Shown here: positions 12,405 through 23,789 of the stretch, piece after piece
How positions within the stretch are numbered: the stretch's first letter is position 1
Layout: each line of letters begins with the position of its first letter
NCBI GenBank assembly: GCA_012861695.1
Contig: JAAOOA010000642.1
Location: 62,001 to 126,000, forward strand
Length of the DNA stretch: 64,000 nt
Reading direction: 5' to 3'
From: Trematomus loennbergii
Taxonomy: Eukaryota > Chordata > Actinopteri > Perciformes > Nototheniidae
Program-made: the position numbers and the translations under genes
The notes under the pieces: model-generated
What the model was told of the DNA's origin: nothing
The model's database searches: none
Seen by the model: only the letters and a program-made list of their open reading frames with translations

Positions 12405-12535
12405 TTGTGTTTATTTATTGTGTTCCTTTCTTTTGTCTTCTTATTATGTGTTAATGTTGATGTACAGTAAAGCACTTTGAATTGCCTCTGTGTCTGAAAA
12501 TGTGCTTTATAAATAAACGTACCTTACCGTAGCAA
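12405..12535 (+). mobile_element. L2-like LINE 3' tail
   Basis: The stretch with AAAGCACTTTGAATTGCC, then TGTGCTTTATAAATAAACG and a CCTTACC end has the same plan as the L2 3' end at 50530-50600. Only the last about 130 bp remain. Confidence 0.65.
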
Positions 12536-12765
12536 AATATTCCCTAAGAGCCAATGATATATAGAAATATCTCAATTCATCCATCTATATTGTGGAGTTT
12601 TTTAGGTCAAACAGTTGGTGCTATAGAAAAGCCAGGGGATCAGCAGCTATGAATATCTGTACAAAACTGAGGTAATCCAACTAATAACTTATACATGTGG
12701 CAATTGATTAAAAGATTGACTGACTGACAGAAAGACAGATGGACAGACGTCAGAGTGGCTTTTAA

Positions 12766-13607
12766 GCCCACGTCACACTGTCCCGAACTTGACACCAGAT
12801 GGACACACGAATATGGAATTGTGAATTTCGCACGAAGTTGGCCCCGAACTTGGTCAACAGCCAAGCAACAGCCGAAGCAAGTACGATGCTTACAGAAGGC
12901 CACACGATGGCACCCGAACCACACACTCCGTCATGTTGTTTCCATAGCAACAACAACTTCCTGTCAACAGCATAAACTCGCCTTCAAATAAAAGCATCTA
13001 AATAAAACAGGAAGTTAACCTAAATTACATTTAAGACATACAACTGCAACGAAAGTAACAAAAACAATGTAATATCCTTTTCAGTTTCACAGAACACAAA
13101 TTGGGTTATTTACATAATATGTTTACATGATTTTGTTGTGCAATAAATGCAATCTCGATGTCATCGTACTATAATACGATGGCTACACGACGGCATTGCG
13201 AGGGCTTCACGTAGTCGTGTTGCCTTCCTAAGACAATCGGGCAGCTTCTAGTTTCCTTCGTATTGTCTTCGTGAGGCGAAAAATGCCCGATGGCACCGAT
13301 GATCACACGAAGATGACACGATTTGACAAGATGCCCTCACGATGGCCTTACGAAGGGTGAAATGGACATACAAATTCAACACGAAAATGAACCTTCGCAA
13401 GGTCCTTCGGCAATTTTTTGGCATGCCAAAGATTTTGCCACCGCTCACGAAGTTGCTGCCGGAGCCTGAGAAACTCCACCGGCGGTCATACGATGGCTTC
13501 AGATGCCCTCACGAATGGCCCGATGTTGTTACGATCAGAGCCGAATTTGAACATTTCCTTTATCGTGTGTCCATCAGGTGTCAATTTCGGGACAGTGTGA
13601 CGCGGGC
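12766..13607. mobile_element. TTAA-flanked TIR element E, 842 bp
   Basis: Inverted ends run about 50 bp. Left is GCCCACGTCACACTGTCCCG and right, reverse complemented, is GCCCGCGTCACACTGTCCCG, with further pairing through GACACC and ATGGACACACGA. TTAA flanks both ends (12762-12765, 13608-13611). The interior has repeated CACGATGGC/ACGAAG motifs and no clear transposase. Read as a non-autonomous element of a TTAA-targeting superfamily (piggyBac or Kolobok). Confidence 0.85.
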
Positions 13608-13611
13608 TTAA

Positions 13612-14352
13612 AGCATGTGCATTTGTTTAGTACACTAGAACAATAATAATAATAATACATTTAATTTCTATGCGCTTTTTCAACTGTATTTCCTTTTTAT
13701 AAGTCCTTTAAGAGACCCAAGTACTCAGAGAGTGATGCACACGTTACTCTTTTAACATCTGAATTGTGCAGAAGAACTGCAACATCATGCTGTAAACGCT
13801 GTTTGAGTTATTCAGCCAAAGGATCTGATTGTTCACAGTTTCTGATTTGTTAATACGTATACTACGGGTTCCCTTTTTCCTCTTGCTACCTGAGGAAGTG
13901 AATTCCCTGTAAGGACACCATGAAGCCAAAGAGCTCAAACTGGCTTTAGCTTTATTCCTGCAGATACACTGAAAAGCCCCTCATCTCTTTTACACCACAG
14001 GGCTCATCCTCTACTCCCCATCTCCTCTTTTTCTCCTCTGTAAATGTTGAATGCAATATATGGTTTATTTCAAAAGCCTCCTATTCAGCCCCCTGCTCCT
14101 TTACAAGCCTCCTCGCTGTTTTGAGATGTGTTGCAGCAGAAAGCCTGGTTCCTGAGGAGCAGAGGAGGGAGGGAGGGAAGGGTTTATTTCTGTCGTTCAG
14201 GAGGAGGTAAACAACAAATATTCCCTCAACCACACGACATCTGCTCTGTGACTTTAAGAAGGGGAGGTCTCAAAAAACAGCAACATCAAAGCCTGGGACC
14301 GTGAAGATTTCAACAGCAAGAGGTTTTTTTTTATATTCCTAACAAACCTAAC
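13612..14352. other. Unannotated non-coding stretch
   Basis: Apart from a short (AAT)n run near 13645 with a CTATGCGCTTTTTC scrap of a dispersed repeat, no feature was recognised. Confidence 0.4.
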
Positions 14353-15010
14353 AAAGGTGGGAAGTAACTAAGTATTTACTCAGTACAATTTTGAGGTACT
14401 CGTATTCTACTTGAGTATTTCCATTTTATGCTTACTTTGTACTTCTACTTCACTACAGTGTTAAATCAGACTTTAGTTCCACCTGGAGTAAATTCACAAG
14501 CTACCCTGCAGTATACAAAGTCATTCAAACTAGCTGCACCTTTACCAGCTTTGAGAACACTTTAATGATCAATCATTATAAACATATCATATATATTATT
14601 CTGAAATGGACCAATCTGCACAATGACTACTTTTACTGTCGCTACTTTCACTATATTTTGATGATCATACTTTTCTACTTTTACTTGAGGAACATTTTGA
14701 ATGCAGGACTTTTACTGTAACAGAGTATTCCTACACTCTGGTACTTCTACTTTTACTCAAGTACTGTACAAGATCTGAGTACTTCTACTTTTACTCAAGT
14801 ACAAGATCTGATTACTTCTACTTTTACTCAAGTACAAGATCTGAGTACTTCTACTTTTACTCAAGAACTGAGTACTTCTACTTTTCCTCAAGTACAAGAT
14901 CTGAGTACTTTTACTTTTACTAAGTTCAAGATCTGGGTACTTCTATTTTTACTCAAGTACAAGATCTAAGTACTTCTACTTTTACAAGATCTGAGTACTT
15001 CTCCCACCAA
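14353..15010 (+). mobile_element. AGTAC-rich element A, copy 1 (33-bp VNTR)
   Basis: Starts AAAGGTGGGAAGTAACTAAG and ends CTTCTCCCACC, giving rough inverted ends. It includes a non-coding core with GGTCCA/CATTTCAG-type text and a tandem array (about 14738-15005) of a 33-bp unit, GTACTTCTACTTTTACTCAA plus GTACAAGATCTGA. Two further copies lie at 24627-25285 (reverse) and 51520-52310. Because 33 is a multiple of three the array stays open in some frames; this is not coding. Confidence 0.8.
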
Positions 15011-16271
15011 GGTATATATACTGTAAATGGTAATAGAAGCTAATACGTTAAGATGCAGAGGTTCATGATCCCAGAATAAAATAATGAAATGTTCTCCTCT
15101 CTTTATAATCCCTTCTGACAACTTCTTAATATATATGTTTTCTTTCTCTCGGCCTCATTGCATCTGCCTGAGGCCAGTAAGATATAATACAGAAGGAATA
15201 TCACGCACCATTGCTTCATAACTGCAATAACGCCCAGTTGCTGTTTCATGTGTTGTGACAACTTTAATAAAGAATTTCCGAGAATAGAGACACGTGTGTA
15301 GGTGGGGAACAAAAGAGAACATTGTCTTGTAGAAAGATCACGAGATCTCTTGTTCAGGTGTTTGGAAGTTAACTTCAGATAAAGTTACCTCTGCTTTAAT
15401 CAGTTGTTAACGAAGTGGGGGCGGGTACAAAGAAAAAGAAATCATGATATGTTTCACGGTTATAATTAAGATGCTGTTGTAGTGTCACTTTTAATGCTTC
15501 CACTTCGGCTCACTCGTTAGTTTGATTTTCCGTCAGACGTTACACAGTTGCACGACATCAGTTACAGAACGTTTTTTAAGTAAATAATCAACAAAAATTG
15601 TATTGCCGTTTGCATGGGTGTGTTTATATTGTTGCATGGAGGAGGGGGGGCTTGAAAATAATTTAAGAGACAAAAGAGGGGACTGGAAAAAGGTTTGGTA
15701 AAGTCTGACACTGTTCAACGCTGAGGGAAAGCAAGTTGTTTCTGTCATTTCAAAGCATGACTCAACACGAGTAGACATTGTGTTTTAAGGGCTAACAGTG
15801 TGGATGTATGAAAGCAATGTTAGGTAATTATTTGACCTTGAAATAAAAGGATTTAAAACCATTTTTAAAGCTTCTGACTTGTAATAACAAGTAGAAATCT
15901 CCTAAATGAGTTGATTTTGGTGTACTGGAACACATTGTATTATTTTCTCTGAGTACTTATGGCAATGAGACTATAAAAGGACATTGACAGACTAGAAAAT
16001 GGAAAAGGAGAGAGCAACACAGAAAACAGATGTGGATAGGAGTGAATATCAGAAAGGCTTTTAGTCATTATCAAGAGCTTTGTGAAATAAAAAGGCTGCA
16101 AGACAGACATCAAGCCTCTTTGCTGTTAATAATAATAATTAAACGTGTTTCTTAATATGTTTATTAGAAGCAGCATATAGTTTGAGTTTGGCGTCTAGGC
16201 TCGGGCCTCATCACTCCACAGATTTACAAAGAACATTGAGTGATGATTAGATAACTATCCCCCGAGCCTAC
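15011..16271. other. Unannotated non-coding stretch
   Basis: No gene or clear repeat recognised. Short open frames have no known motifs. Confidence 0.4.
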
Positions 16272-16498
16272 AGGTGGAAGCTGGGGTGGCAGCTGGGGTG
16301 GAAGCTGGGGTGGAGCTGGGTGGAAGCTGGGGTGGAAGCTGGGGTGGAAGCTGGGGTGGAGCTGGGTGGAAGCTGGGTGGAGCTGGGGTGGAGCTGGGTG
16401 GAAGCTGGGGTGGAAGCTGGGGTGGAAGCTCGGGTGGAGCTGGGTGGAAGCTGGGGTGGAAGCTGGGGTGGAAGCTGGGGTGGAAGCTGGGTGGTGGG
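16272..16498. repeat. GC-rich 12-bp minisatellite
   Basis: Units of GGTGGAAGCTGG (12 bp) mix with 11-bp and shorter variants (GGTGGAGCTGGG) for about 227 bp. All G runs lie on the + strand. The length is compatible with open frames on both strands, which explains several spurious low-complexity frames. No promoter or gene accompanies it. Confidence 0.95.
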
Positions 16499-16734
16499 GG
16501 GGCAGGCGAGCAGCAGCAACGTGAACACAGCAGCAGGAACATGAACGTAACAAAGCAAGTGAACACAGCAGTGGCAGCAGCAGCATAGCGAGGCAGAGGC
16601 AGGAAGACCTGGCAGCTTCAATAGAGCGGCATGTTTAGGAGAATGTGTTTGGTTGGTTGTAAGAGGGACGAGGTGCGTCACGTGTTAATGTATCATTGGT
16701 GCTCGAGTTGACTGCCTGAACTAGCTCGCAGGCT

Positions 16735-18957
16735 TCGCCCCATTAATAATAATAATTATAATAATAATTAAAGCTGCAAGCAGCGTTGAGCGGGTCTTCG
16801 ACGCTCCGCAGGCTGTTGTCCGCACGTCGAGGTGTGTGTGTAGGTGTCTCGAGGACTCGGCCGTTGGCAAACGTGGGAAGTTTCAGGCCGATCGGACAAT
16901 GTATTTAGGAGTTACAGCAGTATCATAAACATTGTGTTTGATGGCGAGTGATCTGTCGCCATGGCAACGGAATTTGATGACACCCCATAATACGCCTAGA
17001 TGTGTTGAGGGCTGCATCGTTATCAAACCTGTGAAGTTTGGGCCGTTTGGAGCATGTTAACTGGAGTTATGAGAAAACCGTGTTTCACGGCGACCATTTT
17101 GTTACCATAGCAACGACATTTGACGAAATCTCAAAACTGACACATATATGTGTCGAGGGCTTGACCGTTAGCACACATGTGAAATTTCAACACTTTTTTA
17201 CCATTTACACAGGACTTAAAGCAATATCGTGCTTAACGGCGAGGGATGCGTTGCCATGGCAACAGCTTTTGAGGAAAACTCACTATTGTCATATTGAGGT
17301 GTTGAGGGCCGGACCATTAACTGTCATCTGAAGTCTGGTGCAGTTTGGACCATTTTCCATCGAGTTATGACAACACTGTGTTTCATGGCGAGGGATCTGT
17401 CGCCATGGCAACGGCATATGATGACATCCCATAATTGGCGTAGAGCTGTTGAGGGCCAGACCATTAGCCATCATCTGAAGTCTGGTGAAGTTGGACGATT
17501 TTCCATTGAATTAAGACAACATCGTGTTTTATGGCGAGTGATTCGTTGCCATGGAAACGGCATACGGTGAGATCTCAGATTTCACGTAGAGCTGTTGAGG
17601 CATGGACCGGTGATATAAAAGTGAAGATTGGGGGACGATGGGACCGTGTCCATTGGAGTTACAGCGACACCGTGTTTTATGGCGAGGGATGCGTTGCCAT
17701 GGAAACGGCATATGATTACATCCCATAATTGGCGTATAGCTGTTGAGGGCCAGACCATTAGCCATCATCTGAAGTCTGGTGCAGTTTGGACCATTTTCCA
17801 TTGACTTAAGACAACATTGTGTTTTATGGCGAGGGATGCGTTGCCATGGAAACGGCATATGATGACATCCCATAATTGGTGTAGAGCTGTTGAGGGCCGG
17901 ACCATTAACTGTCATCTGAAGTCTGGTGCAGTTTGGAAGTTTTCCATTGAGTTAGACAACACCGTGTTTCATGGCGAGGGATGCTGCCATGGTAACGGCA
18001 TATGATGACATCCCATAATTGGCATAGAGCTGTTGAGGGCCGGACCATTAGCCATCATCTGAAGTGTGGTGCAGTTTGGACCATTTTCCATTGACTTAAG
18101 ACAACATTGTGTTTTACGGCGAGGATGCGTTGCCATGGAAACGGCATACGGTGAGATCTCAGATTTCACATAGAGCTGTTGAGGCATGGACCGGTGATAT
18201 AAAAGTGAAGATTGGGGGACGATGGGACCGTGTCCATTGGAGTTACAGCGACACCGTGTTTTATGGCGAGGGATGCGTTGCCATGGTAACGCCATATTAA
18301 GTAACATCAAATTTGACGTAGAGCTGTTCAGGGCCGCAGTGTTAACCATCATGTGAAGTTTGGTGGCGTTCTGAGTATGTCAGTTGGTGTTATGACATCA
18401 TCGTGTTCCATGGCAGGGATCGCCTAGCATCAAGCGAACGCGAACTTTGGCGCCAAATCACGGCTACGCCGTGCGAAAGAAAAAAACTTCCGTGATAACT
18501 TTGAATTGCCCATGTCTCGAGACGCTACCCGACGAATTTCGAGTCGTACGGATAAAGTCCCTGGGAGAAGATAGATTTGTGCGGGGACGAAAAACGCGAT
18601 AAATCGCGTTTTTCCGACGCCAAATTCAAAATGGCCGACTTCCTGTACGTTATTTTATACCCCTCCAAGAGGCTTTTTGTTCGTCTCCAAACCCTAGATA
18701 TGCGTAACGAGTTTCGTTCGTTTACGTGAAAGTTAAAGTGGGGGAGTTTACGTTAAAAACGGAAGTGGGCGTGGCCTACGCAATTTTTTACGCAAAGTTC
18801 CGGAACCAATTACATATCGCAAGTTGCACCACTTCTGACGCGCGTGCAACATTTGGTGAGTTTTCACATATGTTGCGGGGGTCAAAGGTTTATCGGTCGC
18901 TGCGCGACCGATTTCAATAGGGTCTTCGCCGACCTAGGTCTCAGACCCTAATAATAC
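16735..18957 (+). mobile_element. Dispersed element with internal 147-bp X-box array
   Basis: The left side has an (AAT)n run then TAAAGCTGCAAGCAGCG. The right side ends in a small hairpin (AGGGTCT ... AGACCCT, about 18921-18950) then AATAAT. Between them lies a tandem array (16940-18415) and a unique GC-richer segment with CGGTCGCTGCGCGACCG (about 18895-18911). AGCTGCAAGCAGCG starts and AAT-rich joints are familiar from a common fish repeat, but I cannot name its superfamily. The 3' hairpin followed by CTAA is Helitron-like, and that is only a suggestion. No transposase or replicase frame is seen. Confidence 0.55.
16940..18415 (+). repeat. Tandem array, about 147-bp unit, ten or more copies
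   Basis: Each unit carries GTTTTATGGCGAGGGATGCG, then a GTTGCCATGG(C/A/T)AAC palindrome, CATATGATGACATCCCATAA, GAGCTGTTGAGGGCC and CATCATCTGAAGTCTGGTG. Centres of the CCATGG core fall at 16961, 17107 (CCATAG variant), 17256, 17405, 17551, 17699, 17846, 17989, 18135 and 18283, so spacing is 146, 149, 149, 146, 148, 147, 143, 146 and 148. The left units are most diverged. Central units show a higher-order pattern: two units share a GGACCGGTGATATAAAAGTG variant (about 17602 and 18188). Confidence 0.85.
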
Positions 18958-19011
18958 ATGTTATTTATATAGCGCTTTTCCTGGTGCTCAAAGCGCTATA
19001 CAAGAAAGTAA
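18958..19011 (+). mobile_element. Short dispersed-repeat 3' scrap
   Basis: TTATTTATATAGCGCTTTTC followed by CTGGTGCTCAAAGCGCTATAC is a typical terminal segment of fish LINE/SINE repeats. A weaker relative lies near 2660. Confidence 0.5.
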
Positions 19012-19219
19012 AGAAATATAACAACAACTAGTAATGCATATTAGTTTGCTTACTGTGTCCTGTGTTGAACTTTCTTAATGTGTGTCTCTGTTACCAAAGC
19101 TATCAACATGCTAGCTTTTGATCATAAGAAAAAACGTCCATTTCTGCCTGGCTGCTGTTTTCCTCCACCAATCATTATCCATGTTCAAAATGTCATCACT
19201 TTTTCATATCAGTTTAGCC

Positions 19220-19804
19220 TAGGGTGACCAGGTCCCAACAAACCAAATGTGGGACAAGGAGTATGTTTATGTGGGACAATGTGGGACACCCTCTCAACAC
19301 CCCCCCCCCCCGTTGAAAATGTACTAGCGGTGATTATTTGCGGTACCGAGGTGGGCCGGTCGAGAGTCCGGGCTGATTTGTAGTCCCAGTCCGCCGCTGC
19401 CCACAGGTAAATGTCTTCCCAGTCTTTGTTGTATGTGCATCTTCTTCTTTTCTTAGCTGTAGTTTCAGTTTCCTCCATTTTCCATAACCTGCTGCGTCGC
19501 CTGCGTTATTGACTTTCATTGTTGTTGTTTGGCGGGGCCGCGGCGGTGTGTGTGTGAGTGAGTTACTCTCATTGGTTACACTTGACCAGCACCCGCCGTG
19601 TCTTACAGTTTGATTGACAGCAAACACAGCTCCGTGATGATAGCCTTCCCTGCTTTCTCAACAGCCATTGGATAAATCTGATTTTAGAAAAGCGTTTTAG
19701 CCAATCAAAATGAAATATGCGGACATCGTCTCAATTTGCGGGACGCACCAAAAGTCGTGAAAATGCTGTGCATCCCGTGCAAAGCGGGACATCTGGTCAC
19801 CCTA
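19220..19804. mobile_element. hAT-like MITE, 585 bp
   Basis: The left end begins TAGGGTGACCAGGTCCC and the right end, reverse complemented, begins TAGGGTGACCAGATGTCCC. Perfect 8-bp target-site duplications GTTTAGCC are at 19212-19219 and 19805-19812, the length expected of hAT elements. The interior has repeated GTGGGACA motifs and a C12 run near 19300, and no transposase. Confidence 0.9.
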
Positions 19805-19812
19805 GTTTAGCC

Positions 19813-21020
19813 TGTTAGACATACATGAGAATTAGTCATAATGTGCGTATGAATTCAAGAGTTAGTGAGGTCAAAGTTTGACTTTTGATCACCAAACTCT
19901 AATCAGTTCACCTGATGGACATTTGGGACACATTTGAAGAAAATTACCTCCAAGCCAACAACTTGCAAAAATAATAATCCATCCTGTAGTTTAACCAGTT
20001 GAGCCCTGAGCCTGTTTTTCAGGTCTCAGGCTCGAAAATGACATTCCCAGAACAAATGACTATATCTTCCCTTCTAAAAGGGCTAAATTAATAATCTTTA
20101 TTCTCAAAGTAATGACAAACCTGTGAGTTGGATGTAGAAAAGTCAGAATCAATATAGATTTTTTTATTTTAAAGTAAATTCAGATTGAACATAGTAAAAA
20201 AATGTAAATTATTGTGTCCGTCCAAAAAAGAAAACATTACTTATAGTGAAAACCACCCTTGAATTATGGGATAGTATAGACTACAAGCTTAGGAATCCAC
20301 ACTATAACATATAATAAGTACCCTATATCAAGATTGATGCAAAACAAGTGACATTTGACCTTTTTAGAAAGGTTTAGAAAAAACAACCACTTCTGGGGTC
20401 ATTTGGGTGGATTTTCCATATCTCTGGAACCCATTGGTCGATTTTGATGATTGACACCTCTTTTGAACCGTTAGAGCCAATAGAATTGAGGGGAAGTTCC
20501 TCAATCCATCTAAACAATACCATTGGTGAATGAGAGTGATGTGCAAGCAGTTTTCCCAAACCGGAAGCTATGTTACGCTCTGAAAACTGAAAACTGAAAA
20601 CTAGGCTTATTGCCATAAATATTACGATGGATTATCAGTAATCATTTCAAAGTGACACAGAGACAGACGTTGGTGTGAACGCCACTGTCTTAAAAAGTGA
20701 CATTATAAAATAAAAGTAAAGTTATAATATAACATTTGACATTATGAAAAAGTAATGTCATGGGAAAAATACCTATTGGGAAATAAAAACAGACCTTAAA
20801 AATAAGATTTGGCAAAATGAAATAGAGTTGCTTATTACATTTAGATTTTAAGTTCGAATGATTCAAGTCCAGGCAAGAGTCCTTTCTGTGCATTTTATTC
20901 CTATAACAATATGCAAAGAACAAATGTTAACCTTCGTTCCCTGACTCTTTCCAGTGGCCTCTTTGTGGTAAATACCATAATACAACTTCAAAATAAAAGC
21001 ATAAAACTACTTTAACTTAC
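19813..21020. other. Unannotated stretch
   Basis: 19990-20640 has the flavour of an old dispersed repeat (GAGCCTGTTTTTCAGGTCTC; AACTGAAAACTGAAAACT), but no ends could be defined. No gene recognised. Confidence 0.35.
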
Positions 21021-21024
21021 TTAA

Positions 21025-21718
21025 AGGTCACCTATCATGCTATTTTTAAGCAATAGCATAGGTCTCAGATATATAAAAAACATGTCTATGAAGTGTTTTG
21101 CTCAAAATACCAAACAGATCACCCATTCTAGCCATGCCTCATATCCCTCTATTTCACTTCCTGTTTCAAAAGTGCTGATTTGGGGTATAAAGCTTTAAAA
21201 AAGATAAAAAAGGAGGGGTCTGAGCTCATGCGGGACCCGGCAGCTACTGTCTAAACTAAATACTGCCGTGATGAAACGCCATATCATGGATTATCAAGGA
21301 TTCTTTCTGAAACAGTATGGAGCTCAAAGGCTTTCTCTCTTGCCGGTTATACCATAAGGTGAGTTCCTTTTTATTTCCTGCTTCTTCACACACATGCTCT
21401 CCAGTACAGGTTAGCTCTGAGTGTTAGCGATGCTAATGTAAACACCGACCATATTACGTCCAAAACAGTCGGGCATTGTTTCTGATAGCAACTTTCTGAT
21501 AGGGCCGTGGGTGTAAGCCAGCCTACATTTCAGATATTACATCATATTGGACGCAAATCTGGATCAGCTCCGTTGTAGCCCCGTTTTTAGAGATTTGGGT
21601 ATGGAGGAAAATAGAGAGGGTTTTATTTTCTGACGCTGCGTGAGTTCCCTGACACACCGGGGACACATGTTTATGTATAAAAGACATAAAAAAGTGCATT
21701 TTGCATGATAGGTCCCCT
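21025..21718. mobile_element. TTAA-flanked MITE F, 694 bp
   Basis: Left end AGGTCACCTATCATGC and right end reverse complement AGGGGACCTATCATGC are inverted repeats. TTAA flanks both sides (21021-21024, 21719-21722). The right-hand about 100 bp recur at 44916-45017. Non-coding. Confidence 0.85.
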
Positions 21719-21722
21719 TTAA

Positions 21723-22496
21723 ATAATAACACTAATAATACATTTACTATAAACAAAAACAGCGAGAAAATAAATGTTTAACTATTCAATAACATAAATC
21801 AAAAATATAGCTTCAACAATTATTATTATTTATTGTGGATTTCTTGGTGTTGATACAAATGAAGATGTATTTCCTAATAAGGAATTAGGAAAATAAGAAT
21901 TATGTTTTTCGTGATTTCTACTAAACAATATATTTATATGATTTAGTTCCCGATGTTTTTGAGGTTTCATTCTTAAAAGGCATGGTGATTAAAACATTTA
22001 ACATGATGTGTTATTCACCATTATAGTTGTCTGTAATCATACACTTACACACTCTCCTACACTTCCTGTTTTAATTTCCCTTTGCGTGCTAATGATGCCT
22101 CCCGTTTCATTGTGATTTTCATAACCAGGCAAAGTGGTCTGATTGTGTGTGCTGTATTCTCCTCACAGGTGACTCATGCTCCTCCTGTGGAGACACAAGC
22201 ACTTTAAAACCTCTCCTCTCCTCTTCTTGTTGTTGTTGAATGAAGTACTTATTAGCACCCTGAGGTCTGTTGTCTCTCTCACAAAACAACAGCTAATAAA
22301 AGTCTTTTAGTGGAGGTTTGTAAAAAAAAAATAGAAAATGGGTGATTTCAGTCTTTTCGTCATTTCAGGGAACGGTGACAAATGTGGTGCGGAAACAATT
22401 TGTTTATGTGTGTGCTATAAATGCCTTGGAGAGACTGGTGCCACATCTCACATTTCACAAAAGAGCAAAAAGTGATGCATCACACCTATTCCCAGA
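21723..22496. other. Unannotated non-coding stretch
   Basis: AT-rich with no recognised exon or repeat. Confidence 0.4.

Positions 22497-22565
<69 letters not shown>
22497..22565. repeat. (CA)n microsatellite
   Basis: About 34 perfect CA units. Confidence 0.98.
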
Positions 22566-22567
<2 letters not shown>

Positions 22568-23549
22568 TCGACCAGAGAAAAGAGTCTGACGTCAAACCCT
22601 GCAGACCCATTCACAACCTCTCCCTCTCGTTTCCGTCCCTCTCTCTTTGCCAAGCCTCTGACACCCCGAGTTAAAGAGCACACTGATTGGCTGTCGGTAA
22701 CAAATGGAGAGCAGCTGCTGAGTCTTCAGGGGACAAACAAACGGAGAGAAAAGGTAAAAGAGGCGAGAGGAGGTGAGGCTCACGACCAATAAAAGGCGAG
22801 TTATTGTGTTTAAAGGGCACATCATGATTTACAGTATTCATTTAGAAATGACAAAAAGTTTGAGTTCCTTGAAGATATACAGTTTCCCAGTCAGCTTCTT
22901 ACAATGAGCATTGTGTGTCCTACATAAACACTCACTTTGTGACACGTTAGGAGCAGCTTTGGTTCCTTAATATAAGATATTTCTGTATTTGTGTCTGTTT
23001 TTTTATGCACGTCCATGCCCCTATGTGGATCCAGCAACATTTGAATAAAAATATTATGGTAGTTTCCCTTTGGTTGCAAAGATACTGTCAAATGTTTAGT
23101 ATTGGGAATTCTATCGTGAAACCAAGTCCCTATGGATTAAGCTTCTCAAGACATTAAGAAATAAACCCTTTTTAAAGTGTGATTATTGCTTATTTTGTCT
23201 TAAAAACGTAGACACAAAACACATTTTATACTCGAGATACCTGACCTTTAAATCGATGCTAAGCAAACTAGTTGTTTGTTCCGTCCCTTTGATACGACAC
23301 ACAACCCATTTAAAATAACTCTCATCACTTTTAAACACTTTTAAACACTTTGAAACAGTTAATTTATGCAAGAAAACTACTGGTTAAGGTTTAGGAACAG
23401 ATTGTTGTTTGATGATGGCTCTCACGGGATTGTTGACATCCACCTGGATTCATCTTGTTCTTATTTATAGACACATGCATTCTCAAGCATTTGGACTATC
23501 TGTTGTAAATTTATTATTTTTTTAATTTACACACGACATCTATTGTACG
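22566..23549. other. Unannotated non-coding stretch
   Basis: No gene or repeat recognised. A short CTTTTAAACA repetition lies near 23330. Confidence 0.4.
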
Positions 23550-23752
23550 TCTGTCAGTCCTGGAGAGGGATCCTCCTCTGTTGATCTCCCAGAGGTTTCT
23601 TCCATTTTTCTTCCATTAACTGTTGGGTTTCTTTGGGGTCTTTCCTTGTCCCATGTGAGGGTCCAATGACAGAGGGGGTCGTATTCATAATCTGTACAAA
23701 CTGTAAAGTCCACTGAGACAAAATGTGTGATATTGGGTTATATAAATAAACC

Positions 23753-23788
<36 letters not shown>
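23550..23788 (+). mobile_element. LINE/SINE 3' end with (TTGA)n tail
   Basis: GGATCCTCCTCTGTTGATCT, GAGGTTTCTTCC and TGTACAAACTGTAAAGTCC lead into TATATAAATAAACC and (TTGA)n, the plan of a very common fish retroposon 3' end. A shorter second piece with TCTGTACAAACTGTAAAGTC follows at about 23845-23885, so part of it is duplicated. Confidence 0.6.

Positions 23789-23789
<1 letters not shown>

Noticed and set aside
16224..16681. Pro/Gly-rich open frames on both strands
   Set aside because: Low-complexity translation of the 12-bp minisatellite.
17817..18352. Short frames repeated in the 147-bp array
   Set aside because: Frames change from unit to unit because unit length varies (143-149), which argues against coding.
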